A DNA stretch of 64,000 nt from JAGLOK01 sp963676355. GTDB taxonomy: Bacteria > Bacillota > Clostridia > Christensenellales > UMGS416. Each line of letters opens with the position of its first letter. Within the stretch, counting starts at the first letter, position 1. The notes below the pieces were generated by a model. The model was given only the letters and a program-made list of their open reading frames with translations. It made no database searches and was not told the DNA's origin. The stretch covers positions 682,001 to 746,000 of the forward strand of contig OY781093.1 of assembly GCA_963676355.1 (NCBI GenBank), in the 5' to 3' direction. Made by a program: the position numbers and the translations under genes. This document shows, piece by piece, positions 17,522-26,906 of this stretch.

Positions 17522-18555
17522 TGAAAAAATACGCTGTAATATGTCACCCACAGGTGTTTAAGATTTATAAAGAAGAAGCTCAAAAAGTTTTAAGCTATGA
17601 AGCCCAAGCCATATTTTATTCGTGGGACACGACAATTTCCGAGGTTGGCTTTGAGCAAATGGAAGGGATATTCTACCTTGCATTTAAAGCAGAAAATGAG
17701 CCGTCAAAAGCTAATTTCACAAGCCTTTCAAGACACTCTGCCTTTTATGCTTTGTTTGAGGTGAAAGGGGATATGCTCTTGCCGGTAGCTGCAGATTCGA
17801 ACTATTCGTTTAAAGAAAATATGCCTGCATTATTAAACTATAAGGGCAAAACAAACGCGCTTTTTACAAGGCTTATGATAAACCTTGCAGTCAGTGCCTG
17901 CGGTACAAACACAGAAAATAGGCTGAGCCTGCTTGACCCTGTTTCGGGAAAAGGCACAACACTTTATGATGCCCTGATGCTTGGATATGATGCGTACGGT
18001 ATCGAAATATCACAAAAATATTTTGAGGAAAGCTGTCACTACGCTGCGAAATTCATGCAGAGTGAAAAGTTTAAGCACACCACAAAAAAAGACAGGATAC
18101 TGGATATAAAGTCTGTTAAAATATCAGATGCCTATACTTTGGAGTTTGCGCCGGACAAAAAAAGCTTTGCGGCAAAAGAAACGGGCACATTTAAAGTCTT
18201 TGCTGCCGACGCTAGAATCGCTGACAGGCTGATGAAGAAAAACAGCATTGATATGATTGTGGGCGATTTGCCTTATGGCATCCATCATGCGACTCAAAAA
18301 AAGTCGAAAAAGCAAAAGGCCAGAAGCGCAGAGGAACTCTTTATAAATGCGTTGCCAAAATGGCAAAAACTTCTGAAGTCGGGCGGTTCGTTGGTTTTGT
18401 CATTTAATGAGCACACCACGCACAAAAAGAATCTTGAAAAAGCGCTTAATGACAGTGGAATGGAAATGTTAAGCGAGGATATGTATAGTGACTATAATCA
18501 CAGGGTGGATTCTTCGATAGTGCGAAATATTATAGTAGCTGTGAAATCGAAATGA
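17521..18555 (+). CDS. Trm11-like SAM-dependent RNA methyltransferase
   Basis: A 344-aa protein whose catalytic half is a Rossmann methyltransferase. The SAM-binding motif DPVSGKGTTLYDA is at about residue 139 and motif IV GDLPYG at about 249; [DNS]-P-P-[YF]-type motifs act on exocyclic amino groups, here as D-L-P-Y. The overall pattern resembles the Trm11/UPF0020 group that makes m2G in tRNA, but no THUMP domain is evident. The first 120 residues are unassigned. The GTG start overlaps the pmbA stop as TAGTG, with only a weak ribosome site, so coupling is likely. Confidence 0.75.
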   Translation: MKKYAVICHPQVFKIYKEEAQKVLSYEAQAIFYSWDTTISEVGFEQMEGIFYLAFKAENEPSKANFTSLSRHSAFYALFEVKGDMLLPVAADSNYSFKENMPALLNYKGKTNALFTRLMINLAVSACGTNTENRLSLLDPVSGKGTTLYDALMLGYDAYGIEISQKYFEESCHYAAKFMQSEKFKHTTKKDRILDIKSVKISDAYTLEFAPDKKSFAAKETGTFKVFAADARIADRLMKKNSIDMIVGDLPYGIHHATQKKSKKQKARSAEELFINALPKWQKLLKSGGSLVLSFNEHTTHKKNLEKALNDSGMEMLSEDMYSDYNHRVDSSIVRNIIVAVKSK

Positions 18556-18610
18556 TGTTTGTTAAATTGACCATTGAAATAAAGACTAAAGTTTAAGTAA
18601 ATATATCAAA

Positions 18611-18642
18611 AAAAGAACTTTGCATGTGCAAAGTTCTTTTTA
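18611..18642. terminator. Bidirectional terminator between methyltransferase and argS
   Basis: AAAAGAACTTTGCA is followed after 2 nt by its exact complement TGCAAAGTTCTTTT, with A-runs before and T-runs after, so it can serve both converging transcripts. Confidence 0.9.
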
Positions 18643-18662
18643 ATTTGTATTTTTGAAAAAAA

Positions 18663-20363
18663 CTACATTTTATTGGGAGACTCCACGCCGATAAGTTCAA
18701 GACCTGTTTTTATAACCTGCTTTGTGGCAGCAGCGAGGATGAGCCTTGCACGGTTTTTCTCTTCACTGTCGGTGTCTATTATCCTGTGGTCAAAGTAGTA
18801 TTTGTTAAACTTCTGGGCAATCTCCACAACGTGACGGGTTATCATGGACGGCTCATATCTGCGCGCTGCACTTTGAACGATTTCTTTAAACGCGCTGAGT
18901 GCGGTAATAAGAGCTGTGGCATCCTCGTTTTCGAGTGCCGAGTAGTCCACTTCACCTTCTAATGACATACCGCTCTTTTCTATGACGCTTGTTGCTCTTG
19001 CGTGGGTATACTGCACATATGGCGCGGTTTCTCCGTCAAAGTTTAGCGCATTGTCCCATGAAAATGTGATGTCTTTTATGCGATTGTTTTTAAGCGCTGA
19101 AAACACAATTGAGCCAACGCCCACCATACGGGCTACTGCTTCTTTGTCTTCAAGCTCGGGGCTTTTTTCATTTATAATGTCGGAGGCTTTTTCAAGGGCT
19201 TTCTCTAAAACGTCTTTAAGCAGAGCGACACGTCCCTGTCTTGTGGACATTGAACCGTCTTCCATTGAAACCATGCCATAGTTTACGTGAACTAAGTCTT
19301 TGCTCCAATTATAGTCTGCAAGTTCAAGCACCTTAAAAAATTGTCTAAAGTGCAAATCCTGCTGATACGCTGTGACATATAGACATTTATGAAAGTCAAA
19401 TGTCTTTTTTCTGTATAGAGCCGCGGCCATGTCGCGCGTTGCATAGAGACTTGCGCCGTCCTTGCGCAAAATGATGCAAGGAGGCATGTCATAATCATCA
19501 AGACGGACAACCTGTGCGCCTTGGTCTTCCACCAAAAGCCCGCATTCGGTGAGTTTGTCAACAACTGGCTGCATCTTATCTGTATAAAAGCTTTCGCCTG
19601 TGTAGTAATCGAACTTAACTCCGAGCAAGTCATATGTCTGATTTACTTCTTTTAGAGTTATCTCCTGGAACCAGTTAAACAGATCAAGTGCTTGCGGATC
19701 TTTGTCTTCTATCTTTTTAAACCATGTTCTGGCCTCATCGGCAAGCTCGGGGTGTTTTTCTTCTTCGTCATGATATTTAATATATAGACGGGTAAGCTCG
19801 GCGATGCCGTCTTTTTCCACAGTGTCTTTGTTGCCCCATTTTTCATAGGCCACAATAAGTGTGCCAAACTGTGTACCGTAATCGCCAAGGTGGTTTATAC
19901 CAACACATTTATAGCCCAAAAAGCTATATATTTTGCGAAGAGAGTTGCCGATTACTGTGGTTGAAAGATGTCCCATGTGAAGTGGCTTTGCGACATTAAC
20001 CGACGAATAGTCAAGGCAGATGGTTTTTCCCGCGCCTTCATCGGATGCGCCGTACTGCTCACCATTTTTTATAATTTCAGACAGAGTTTGCTTGGAAAAC
20101 GACTGCTTGTCTACGAAAAAATTAAGATAGCCGCTTACGCTTTCAATCTTTGAAAAACCATCTAAATCTATAAGTGTTTCTTTGAGTTCGTCCGCAATTT
20201 GGTTGGGAGCTTTTCGCAGTGTGCGCGAAAGTTTAAAGCAGGGGAGTGCAAAATCTCCCATTTCGCTTTTCTGCGGCACTTCAATCATTTCAAAAACTTC
20301 ATCCAGACCAAGGTCTTTAGCCTGAGATATTTTTTGTGCTATTATTTTTTTATAATCCATCAT
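18663..20363 (-). CDS. argS: Arginyl-tRNA synthetase
   Basis: Class I synthetase charging tRNA-Arg in the cytosol. The 566-aa protein has the N-terminal Arg-tRNA synthetase domain, the HIGH motif as HMGH in NVAKPLHMGHLSTTVIGNSL, a KMSKS-like MSTRQGR, and the C-terminal DALR anticodon-binding domain beginning near QYTHARATSV. It ends with the family-typical GVESPNKM. GGGAG precedes two consecutive ATG codons (20363 and 20360); either may be used. It converges on the methyltransferase through a shared terminator. Confidence 0.97.
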   Translation of the reverse strand: MMDYKKIIAQKISQAKDLGLDEVFEMIEVPQKSEMGDFALPCFKLSRTLRKAPNQIADELKETLIDLDGFSKIESVSGYLNFFVDKQSFSKQTLSEIIKNGEQYGASDEGAGKTICLDYSSVNVAKPLHMGHLSTTVIGNSLRKIYSFLGYKCVGINHLGDYGTQFGTLIVAYEKWGNKDTVEKDGIAELTRLYIKYHDEEEKHPELADEARTWFKKIEDKDPQALDLFNWFQEITLKEVNQTYDLLGVKFDYYTGESFYTDKMQPVVDKLTECGLLVEDQGAQVVRLDDYDMPPCIILRKDGASLYATRDMAAALYRKKTFDFHKCLYVTAYQQDLHFRQFFKVLELADYNWSKDLVHVNYGMVSMEDGSMSTRQGRVALLKDVLEKALEKASDIINEKSPELEDKEAVARMVGVGSIVFSALKNNRIKDITFSWDNALNFDGETAPYVQYTHARATSVIEKSGMSLEGEVDYSALENEDATALITALSAFKEIVQSAARRYEPSMITRHVVEIAQKFNKYYFDHRIIDTDSEEKNRARLILAAATKQVIKTGLELIGVESPNKM

Positions 20364-20531
20364 TTTGCTCCCGAATTTAGTTTATTTATTCTAACACCAT
20401 AAAGTGTATACAGTCAACAAACATAATGGACTAAATACATTGCTCTAATGTTGTTTTAATCTTTTTCAAATGGCATTATAATCGCGAATAATATATAATT
20501 TATGATTAATGGGTTATTGAAAGGAATGAAC

Positions 20532-21044
20532 ATGGAATACGGTTATCAAAAAGTCATGGAAGTGCAGCGCCGTTGTGGCATCAATTTTGAAGATGCGGAT
20601 AAGGCACTTAAAGCTGAAAAAGGCGACACAGACAAAGCATGCGTTTATGCAATGCGCAGAAAAAAGAAGTCTGAGGCAATGAATAAGCGCATAACACAAA
20701 TCAGCAACATATTTTTATATAGAGTTATAATAGAAAAGGATAGCAAGATAAAGGTCGATGTTTCGACCGGGGTTATTTTTGTTTTGACTTTTTTCGTGTG
20801 GCTATTTCAGGGGATGATTTTTCTTGGAGTAGACGGAATAATTTCTGTTTTTTACTTAGGGGCGATAGCTTTGGCTATCATAACAGGGCACACGATTATT
20901 ATCGCGCCTAAACAAAATGCCAGCGACAAAAAAATCGAAGCTGTGGAAAAAGAAACTGAGACTGAAGAAGAGATTTATGCTCAAAATGCAGAGCATGATG
21001 TAGAATCCGAGGGTGACGGTTTTAATTCAATAGAAATAAAATAA
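20532..21044 (+). CDS. UBA-like (DUF4342) membrane protein
   Basis: A 170-aa protein with an N-terminal UBA-like helical domain (KVMEVQRRCGINFEDADKAL, then KGDTDKACVYAMRRKK), followed by two membrane helices at about residues 75-95 and 100-122 and an acidic C-terminal tail. This matches the DUF4342-type arrangement in Firmicutes; function unknown. The ATG at 20532 is chosen because GAAAGGA lies 6 nt upstream. It is 26 nt before the response regulator gene and may share its transcript. Confidence 0.75.
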   Translation: MEYGYQKVMEVQRRCGINFEDADKALKAEKGDTDKACVYAMRRKKKSEAMNKRITQISNIFLYRVIIEKDSKIKVDVSTGVIFVLTFFVWLFQGMIFLGVDGIISVFYLGAIALAIITGHTIIIAPKQNASDKKIEAVEKETETEEEIYAQNAEHDVESEGDGFNSIEIK

Positions 21045-21070
21045 CTAGCTGATAATTTAAGAGGTTTGAG

Positions 21071-21766
21071 ATGGCAGATAAAATATTAATAGTTGAAGAC
21101 GATGCAAAAATTGCAAGGTTTGTGGAGCTGGAGCTAAAACATGAAGGCTATGAAGTGGACATTGCTCGTGATGGCAGAGAAGGATTAAGCTTGGCGGAGA
21201 GCTCAAATTATCAAGCCATATTGCTTGACTTGATGCTTCCTAAGCTCTCAGGCATCGAGGTGTGCAGAAGAATTCGTCAGGCAGATGTTGTGACGCCTGT
21301 TATAATGGTCACCGCTAAAGATGACATATCCGATAAGGTCACAGGACTTGATATAGGAGCGGATGACTATATCACAAAGCCTTTTGCAATAGAAGAACTT
21401 TTGGCACGCATTCGCGTGGTTTTAAAGCGCAATGAGAGAATGACGCCCAAGGCTACAGGAAAGATTAAAATTGGTCACATTGAGATAGATGATGACGCAC
21501 ATATAGTAAAAATTGCAGATAAGGAAGCAGAGCTGACTGCAAGAGAATATGACCTGCTTTTATATCTTGTGGAAAACAAAAACCGCGCAGTGTCCAGAGA
21601 AAAGATATTAAATGATGTGTGGGGATTTGATTATCTGGGTGAAACTAATGTTGTAGATGTTTATATATCGTATTTGCGTGCAAAGATAGACCAGCCATTT
21701 GAAACGAAGCTGATTAAAACAGTGCGCAGTGTTGGCTATATCATAAAGGACGAAGATAATGAGTAA
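21071..21766 (+). CDS. OmpR/PhoB-family response regulator
   Basis: A 231-aa DNA-binding response regulator. The receiver domain has the acidic pair VEDDAK (residues 9-11), the phospho-acceptor Asp 53 in LLDLMLP and the conserved Lys in ITKPF. The C-terminal winged helix carries LTAREYDLLLYL and TVRSVGYII. The histidine kinase gene overlaps its stop by 8 nt, so the two form a cognate pair. Target genes cannot be read directly. Confidence 0.95.
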   Translation: MADKILIVEDDAKIARFVELELKHEGYEVDIARDGREGLSLAESSNYQAILLDLMLPKLSGIEVCRRIRQADVVTPVIMVTAKDDISDKVTGLDIGADDYITKPFAIEELLARIRVVLKRNERMTPKATGKIKIGHIEIDDDAHIVKIADKEAELTAREYDLLLYLVENKNRAVSREKILNDVWGFDYLGETNVVDVYISYLRAKIDQPFETKLIKTVRSVGYIIKDEDNE

Positions 21767-23597
21767 ACGAGGCGGCTCGTCTATCAGAAAAAAAATTGTC
21801 TTTGGGTATATGAGGATATATAGCTTTATTTCTTTTATGCTTTTTCTAATATTTCTTGTAGCATCTTATATGCTGTCTTTTTATATATTGAACGGATATA
21901 TTCAAAAGAATGTTGGTGAAGTCTTTTCCGACATAATTTCTATGGACAGCCCACAGAAAATGTATGAAGCAGCCCAGGAAATGCTGCCTGAATATATCGT
22001 TAGATACGATTTTATAAAAGAAACAAAAAAGATAAAAGAAGAGGATTATTATACCGCCCAATCTTATTATGATTCATATCAAAATGGGCTTGAAGAAGGT
22101 CTGGACATTATTTTTTCATTTAATGAACCGGAAGCCTCGGCAGTTGACATATCTGCTGAGCAAACCACACCCAATCCCAATGACGAGGATTCTTCGCAAC
22201 AAACCCAAGATTATTCGGTAGGATATATAACATCATCCTATTTATATATACGCGAAGAGCCGGATTTGGATTCGCCTATAATTTATAAAGCTTATTACGG
22301 AACAAGGCTCCAAATTAAAGAGGAGATTGGCGACTGGTATAGGATACTCTATGATGATAAAGAGCTTTACTGCGCGGCGAGGTTTGTATCACTCGGTGCA
22401 GCTCCCACACAAACGCCTGAACCTTCGGATGAATATTGGGATGTTGAAACCAGTCATCTTTTTTCAAAAAAAGGCGTGGATCATTCAACTGAAGCAGAAT
22501 ATGACAACGCCCAAGCAGAAAATCCCATAGCGAGTTTGATGGAGCCCTACAATATATATTCTTATGGCAGACAGATAAAATATGTTGAGTCTGAAGATAA
22601 AGACTATGTTGTTCGAGAAGAATATATATATAGGATAGTGACTGATATCACAAGAATAATTCCTTATGATATGATTTGGTCATCCATTGCAATCAGCTTT
22701 GTGTTTATAATGCTTTTGTTCTTTATTGGACTTATCATAATCTGGATTTATGGCGCATCAAGGACAAGGAAATATCTAAAACCCATCGGTGACATCACTG
22801 ACTTGGCAAGAAAGATTCAGCCAAACAGTCAGTACAGGTTAAGCGTTGAGACTGCAAAGTTTGAGCTTAAAGAGCTTGTCATAACTATAAACGACATGCT
22901 GGACAGGCTGAATGCGGCGCACATCAAAAGAAAGAAGTTTGTATCCGATGTTTCACATGAGTTAAGAACGCCTATATCAGTGGTTGCTGGATATGCAAAC
23001 ATGTTAAAAAGATGGGCAAAAGATGATGAAGCAGTGTTTGATGAATCGGTCAATGCAATAATTGAAGAAGCTTCAAACATGAAGTATCTAGTTGAAAACC
23101 TTTTATTTCTCGCCCGCAGTGACAATGAACAGAATGTCTATGAGATGGAGCCGTTTGATATATCATCTATGGTGGATTCGATATATAAAAATGCAAAAAT
23201 GGTGGACGGCGAAAAGCATGAAATGCTAAGCGAGATTGAGCAAGGAGTTATAGTTAATGGTGACAGAAACAGACTAAAGCAGGCAATAAGAGAGTTCCTT
23301 TTAAATGCTGTAAAATATACACCTCCTTTGGGACAGGTGAAAATATCATTGAAAAAAGAGAATAATAAAGCCATAATAAATATAACCGATACCGGCATAG
23401 GTATATCCAAAAAGGACATGGGACATATATTCACAAGGTTTTATCGCGGCGACATATCACGCAACAGAAATGCGGGCGGATATGGTTTGGGGCTTTCTAT
23501 ATGCCGTGAGATAATCTCTGCCCATGATGGGAAAATTATATTTAAAAGCAAGGAAAATGTAGGAACTTCAGTTACGATTAAAATGAATCTCAGCTGA
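21759..23597 (+). CDS. Sensor histidine kinase with extracellular SH3-like domain
   Basis: A 612-aa membrane kinase. A membrane helix lies at about residues 20-45, a second at about 308-332, and an extracellular region of about 260 residues lies between them. Residues about 148-205 form a bacterial SH3 domain (YLYIREEPDLDSPII, GDWYRILYD, AARFVSLG). The cytosolic part has a HAMP-like linker, the phospho-acceptor His 400 in SHELRTP, an N box with LLNAVKYTP, and G boxes DTGIGISKKD and GGYGLGLSICREI. Bacterial SH3 domains often bind peptidoglycan, so wall sensing is inferred. Confidence 0.93.
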   Translation: MSKRGGSSIRKKIVFGYMRIYSFISFMLFLIFLVASYMLSFYILNGYIQKNVGEVFSDIISMDSPQKMYEAAQEMLPEYIVRYDFIKETKKIKEEDYYTAQSYYDSYQNGLEEGLDIIFSFNEPEASAVDISAEQTTPNPNDEDSSQQTQDYSVGYITSSYLYIREEPDLDSPIIYKAYYGTRLQIKEEIGDWYRILYDDKELYCAARFVSLGAAPTQTPEPSDEYWDVETSHLFSKKGVDHSTEAEYDNAQAENPIASLMEPYNIYSYGRQIKYVESEDKDYVVREEYIYRIVTDITRIIPYDMIWSSIAISFVFIMLLFFIGLIIIWIYGASRTRKYLKPIGDITDLARKIQPNSQYRLSVETAKFELKELVITINDMLDRLNAAHIKRKKFVSDVSHELRTPISVVAGYANMLKRWAKDDEAVFDESVNAIIEEASNMKYLVENLLFLARSDNEQNVYEMEPFDISSMVDSIYKNAKMVDGEKHEMLSEIEQGVIVNGDRNRLKQAIREFLLNAVKYTPPLGQVKISLKKENNKAIINITDTGIGISKKDMGHIFTRFYRGDISRNRNAGGYGLGLSICREIISAHDGKIIFKSKENVGTSVTIKMNLS

Positions 23598-23620
23598 TAA
23601 AATCCTTGCCGGGAGGAATA

Positions 23621-24652
23621 ATGGCTGAACTTATAAAATGCTTTGCAAGTGACAACTGCTCAAATGTGCATCCGAAAATAATGAAAGCACTGGAGCAGGC
23701 AAACACCGGATATGAAGTGTCATATGGCGATGATGAGTATACAGAAGCTGCGCTTAAAAGCTTTAAAGAAGTTTTCGGAGAGTCGTCGCACACATATTTT
23801 GTATATAACGGAACGGGAGCAAACACTTTGGCGCTAGGCAGCGTTTTGCGCCCATATCAGGCAGTTATTGCGCCGTATACTTCACACATAAGTGTAGATG
23901 AAACAGGCGCACCTGAGCGTTATTCGGGGTGCAAGCTTATTGCTGTTGACTGTGAAGATGGCAAATTGACGCCTGAGCATATAAAACCGTATCTTGAAAC
24001 TCAGGGAGTTATGCACCACAGTCAGTTGAAAATAGCATCGATTACAAACCCCACAGAGACAGGGGCCTTATACACATTAGATGAGATACAAAAACTTTCC
24101 GACTTTTTGCACGAAAATGATTTGCTTTTGCACATGGACGGGGCGCGCATTTCAAATGCCGCGGCCGCGCTTGAGTGCACATTAAAACAGATAACTGCCG
24201 ACTGTGGCGTGGATGTTTTATCATTTGGCGGCACAAAAAACGGCATGATGTTCGGAGAAGCTGTCGTGTTTATGACAGAAGAGATTGGTGAGGATTTTGT
24301 ATACATCAGGAAAAATGGCACTCAGCTTCACTCTAAGATGAGATACATATCGTGTCAGTTCGAGCAATATCTAAAGGACAATCTATGGCTTGAAAATGCG
24401 CAAAAGGCAAATGCCACAGCTCAGTATTTATATAATAGTTTTCTTGATGTAAAAGGCGCTCAACCCGCGGCAAAAACAGAGTGCAATTCTGTTTTCATGA
24501 AGCTTAGTGATGAGCTTTTTGAAAAGCTTTCAGAAAAATATTATTTCTATCAGATGGATATGGATAAGGGGACAAAGGCTTCACGGTTTATGTGCTCATA
24601 TTCCACAAGCAAAGAGGATGTGGACGCATTAATAACCTTGGCAAAAAGCTAA
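23621..24652 (+). CDS. Threonine aldolase-family PLP enzyme
   Basis: A 343-aa fold-type I PLP enzyme of the low-specificity L-threonine aldolase/beta-eliminating lyase family, which splits threonine or allo-threonine into glycine and acetaldehyde. The N-terminal FASDNCSNVHPKIMKAL and GDDEYT segments, HMDGARISNAAAAL and the PLP lysine at about residue 206 in FGGTKNGMMFGE fit. The start at 23621 is fixed by GGGAGG. It follows the kinase gene by 23 nt and may be read through from it; a regulatory link is not evident. Its stop lies 1 nt from the converging acyltransferase stop. Confidence 0.9.
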   Translation: MAELIKCFASDNCSNVHPKIMKALEQANTGYEVSYGDDEYTEAALKSFKEVFGESSHTYFVYNGTGANTLALGSVLRPYQAVIAPYTSHISVDETGAPERYSGCKLIAVDCEDGKLTPEHIKPYLETQGVMHHSQLKIASITNPTETGALYTLDEIQKLSDFLHENDLLLHMDGARISNAAAALECTLKQITADCGVDVLSFGGTKNGMMFGEAVVFMTEEIGEDFVYIRKNGTQLHSKMRYISCQFEQYLKDNLWLENAQKANATAQYLYNSFLDVKGAQPAAKTECNSVFMKLSDELFEKLSEKYYFYQMDMDKGTKASRFMCSYSTSKEDVDALITLAKS

Positions 24653-24653
24653 G

Positions 24654-25874
24654 TTATTTACGCCTTACGGAAGAGTGCATGGATGTTTTTTGAGGCATAC
24701 CGCGAGCTATGAATTTTCGTATAGCACGCTCATAGACGTATGTTACGAAAATGGAGAACGCGATTGATATCAAAAAGCAGGCTATTGTATACTGCCATTG
24801 CCATCTGATGTCGCCAGCCATGTTTGGCGTTTCAAATTCTGAATATGGAAAATTCCACAGTTTTAGTTTTACTGCTATATACTGATGCCATATGTAGAAG
24901 TTAAAAGCTATGGTTGACAGAAAAACAGCAATCTTGTTTGAAAATATAAAGCGATACCACTTCATGGAATACGCGGTGCTTATCACAAAAAGCAAAAATG
25001 CAAGAGCAACCCATGTTCTGTTTATTCCCTGCCAATGCTGCAAGTCCGTATGGTCTGCCACTTGGGATAAAAGCTTCATAGCATAAAAAATCAAGCAAAA
25101 GCTTGCGACCGATAGTATCGTAAAAACAGGTGATAGCCTTTGATATTTCACTTTTTCGTTTAAAAGCACAAATGCATAGGCTCCAAACATACCAATTGCA
25201 AACACATCCAAAAACGCAGGCAGCTGGTTTAAAAACAGAGCAGGATCCAGTGCGCCATTTACAAAGAAAATCCTATATGTAATTCCGGCGGTGCACAGCA
25301 AAACAAACGTCAGCGTGGAATACTTTTTAAAGGCTTTTGCAATGAACGGGAATATTAAATAAAATTGAACCAATATAGCCACAGTCCACAAGACAACATT
25401 AAGCTGTGTGAAAAGATAGGTGTCTGCAAAGAAAGTGTGGGTAAAGGTTAAGTGGGTTATAAGGTCTTTTAGCATGTGATTCATGGAAGCATAGTTCCCT
25501 GAAAACACAGCAAAGTAAAGACAGATAAGAACCGAAAGAACATATGAGGGCAAAATCCTCTTTGCGCGTCGGATGTAAAATTCTTTTGTGCTTATTGTAT
25601 CTGTGCCTGAGACCATCTGCCTTGCATGGGGCAAAAAAAGCTGAAAAGCTGAAAGCAAAATAAACATGTCCACCCAAAGATACCCTGCTCGGGGAAGCGG
25701 CATGAAATTTAACCTGATGTTTCCAATCCTGAGATAGGGTGAAAGCCAAGATTGCTGCCAAATGTGAAACCACGCGATAAGCCCTATGGCTAAAACGCGT
25801 ATGCCTGCAATGACATCAATTCTTGATGTGGAAACCTCGTCGTCTGTTATGTATTTTTTTATCTTTTCAATCAT
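24654..25874 (-). CDS. Membrane acyltransferase (acyltransferase 3 family)
   Basis: A 406-aa integral membrane protein with about ten hydrophobic helices and the acyltransferase 3 pattern: RVLAIGLIAWFHIWQQSW near the N-terminus with the conserved His, and FYIRRAKRILPSY after the second helix. These enzymes transfer acetyl or other acyl groups from the cytosol to cell-surface glycans. A hydrophilic C-terminus with KKTSMHSSVRRK follows the last helix. The ribosome site is weak (AGGT) and the leader is short. Acceptor unknown. Confidence 0.88.
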   Translation of the reverse strand: MIEKIKKYITDDEVSTSRIDVIAGIRVLAIGLIAWFHIWQQSWLSPYLRIGNIRLNFMPLPRAGYLWVDMFILLSAFQLFLPHARQMVSGTDTISTKEFYIRRAKRILPSYVLSVLICLYFAVFSGNYASMNHMLKDLITHLTFTHTFFADTYLFTQLNVVLWTVAILVQFYLIFPFIAKAFKKYSTLTFVLLCTAGITYRIFFVNGALDPALFLNQLPAFLDVFAIGMFGAYAFVLLNEKVKYQRLSPVFTILSVASFCLIFYAMKLLSQVADHTDLQHWQGINRTWVALAFLLFVISTAYSMKWYRFIFSNKIAVFLSTIAFNFYIWHQYIAVKLKLWNFPYSEFETPNMAGDIRWQWQYTIACFLISIAFSIFVTYVYERAIRKFIARGMPQKTSMHSSVRRK

Positions 25875-25890
25875 ATTATACCTACAAGTG

Positions 25891-25919
25891 ATTATATTTT
25901 ATAACAAACAATTTTGCAA
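25891..25919 (-). promoter_or_regulatory. Promoter of the acyltransferase gene
   Basis: On the minus strand TTGCAA and TATAAT are 17 nt apart, placing the transcription start roughly 10 nt before the ATG and giving a very short leader. Confidence 0.5.
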
Positions 25920-25985
25920 AACAACAGCGTTTTGTAAGTCAAATTATGTTATAATATGATAAATTAAAAATTTCGGAGGATGTAA

Positions 25986-26489
25986 ATGAAAAAATGCATA
26001 CAATGCGGAAATGAGTCTATGGATAGCGCAAAGTTTTGCGAGTCTTGCGGGGCGAAATTTCCCGAGCAGGAAAGCCAAGTCAAAAGCGCTGAAGTAAATT
26101 CTTTTAATATATCAAATGAAGCGCCGCCGCTGCCGGAGGTGACTGCCACAGCATCAAACACCGGGAGCTCTCAAAATGAATATGTAGCGCCGCCGCCAAA
26201 TAACGGCATGGTGTGGCTTATAGTTTCATCGATTTTTGGATTGTTAGGGTGTTGTTGCGTTGGCTTGGGAATACTACAGGTGCCAACTATTATAACGTCT
26301 GCTATTTCGACAAGCAGATACAAAAACGGCGATTATGAAGATGCAAAGAGACTGGCGAAGATATCAATGATACTATTCTTTTCAATTCTGGCGTTATCAA
26401 TAATTATAGTAATTCTGATTGCTGTAACACAAAGCGTAAATGAATTTGACTATAGTAATTTCTCGGATTTTGCTGAAGAGTATTATTAA
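25986..26489 (+). CDS. Zinc-ribbon CD225/dispanin-like membrane protein
   Basis: A 167-aa protein with an N-terminal zinc ribbon (Cys 4, 7, 18, 21), a low-complexity linker, and a C-terminal two-helix domain resembling CD225/dispanin: GMVWLIVSSIFGLLGCCCV, then SAISTSRYKNGDYEDAKR, then a second helix. CGGAGGA precedes the ATG. The DUF2752 gene follows and overlaps it. CD225 and DUF2752 proteins are often neighbours in bacteria; their role is not established. Confidence 0.8.
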   Translation: MKKCIQCGNESMDSAKFCESCGAKFPEQESQVKSAEVNSFNISNEAPPLPEVTATASNTGSSQNEYVAPPPNNGMVWLIVSSIFGLLGCCCVGLGILQVPTIITSAISTSRYKNGDYEDAKRLAKISMILFFSILALSIIIVILIAVTQSVNEFDYSNFSDFAEEYY

Positions 26490-26889
26490 TAAAAATATAA
26501 AGATTATAAAAATTGCAGCAGTTATTTTGCCACCGATTGTGGCGCTGGCTGTTGCAATCTATATAAAATTTTATTATACTCCCGGCCATGGTATTTCATG
26601 CTTTACGCATAAATATCTAAATTTTTACTGTATGGGATGCGGAAGCACCAGACAGATGTATTATGCATTAAATGGAGAGTTTTTAAAGGCCTTTAAGATG
26701 AATGTTGGGTGCATTGTAATTTATCCGACATATCTATATTTATATTACATAATTTTAAGATGGGCGATTAAAAACAAAAAGATAGACTACAGCCATGCGT
26801 ATGTTATAGCAGCATTGGCACTTATATTAAGTCTTTACTCCATAGTAAGAAACATACCGCTTGATGCACTTGACTTTTTACGTCCTTAA
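26440..26889 (+). CDS. DUF2752 membrane protein
   Basis: A 149-aa protein with the DUF2752 signature: GHGISCFTHKYLNFYCMGCG followed by STRQMYYALNGEFLKAFKMN, then two more membrane helices. The proposed ATG at 26440 gives a 50-nt overlap with the upstream gene in another frame and has no good ribosome site. A TTG or non-standard start nearer 26480, after GAAGAG, would reduce the overlap and is possible. The product is a small membrane protein of unknown function, probably partnered with the CD225-like protein. Confidence 0.75.
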   Translation: MNLTIVISRILLKSIINKNIKIIKIAAVILPPIVALAVAIYIKFYYTPGHGISCFTHKYLNFYCMGCGSTRQMYYALNGEFLKAFKMNVGCIVIYPTYLYLYYIILRWAIKNKKIDYSHAYVIAALALILSLYSIVRNIPLDALDFLRP

Positions 26890-26906
26890 AAATAAGGAGG
26901 AATAAT

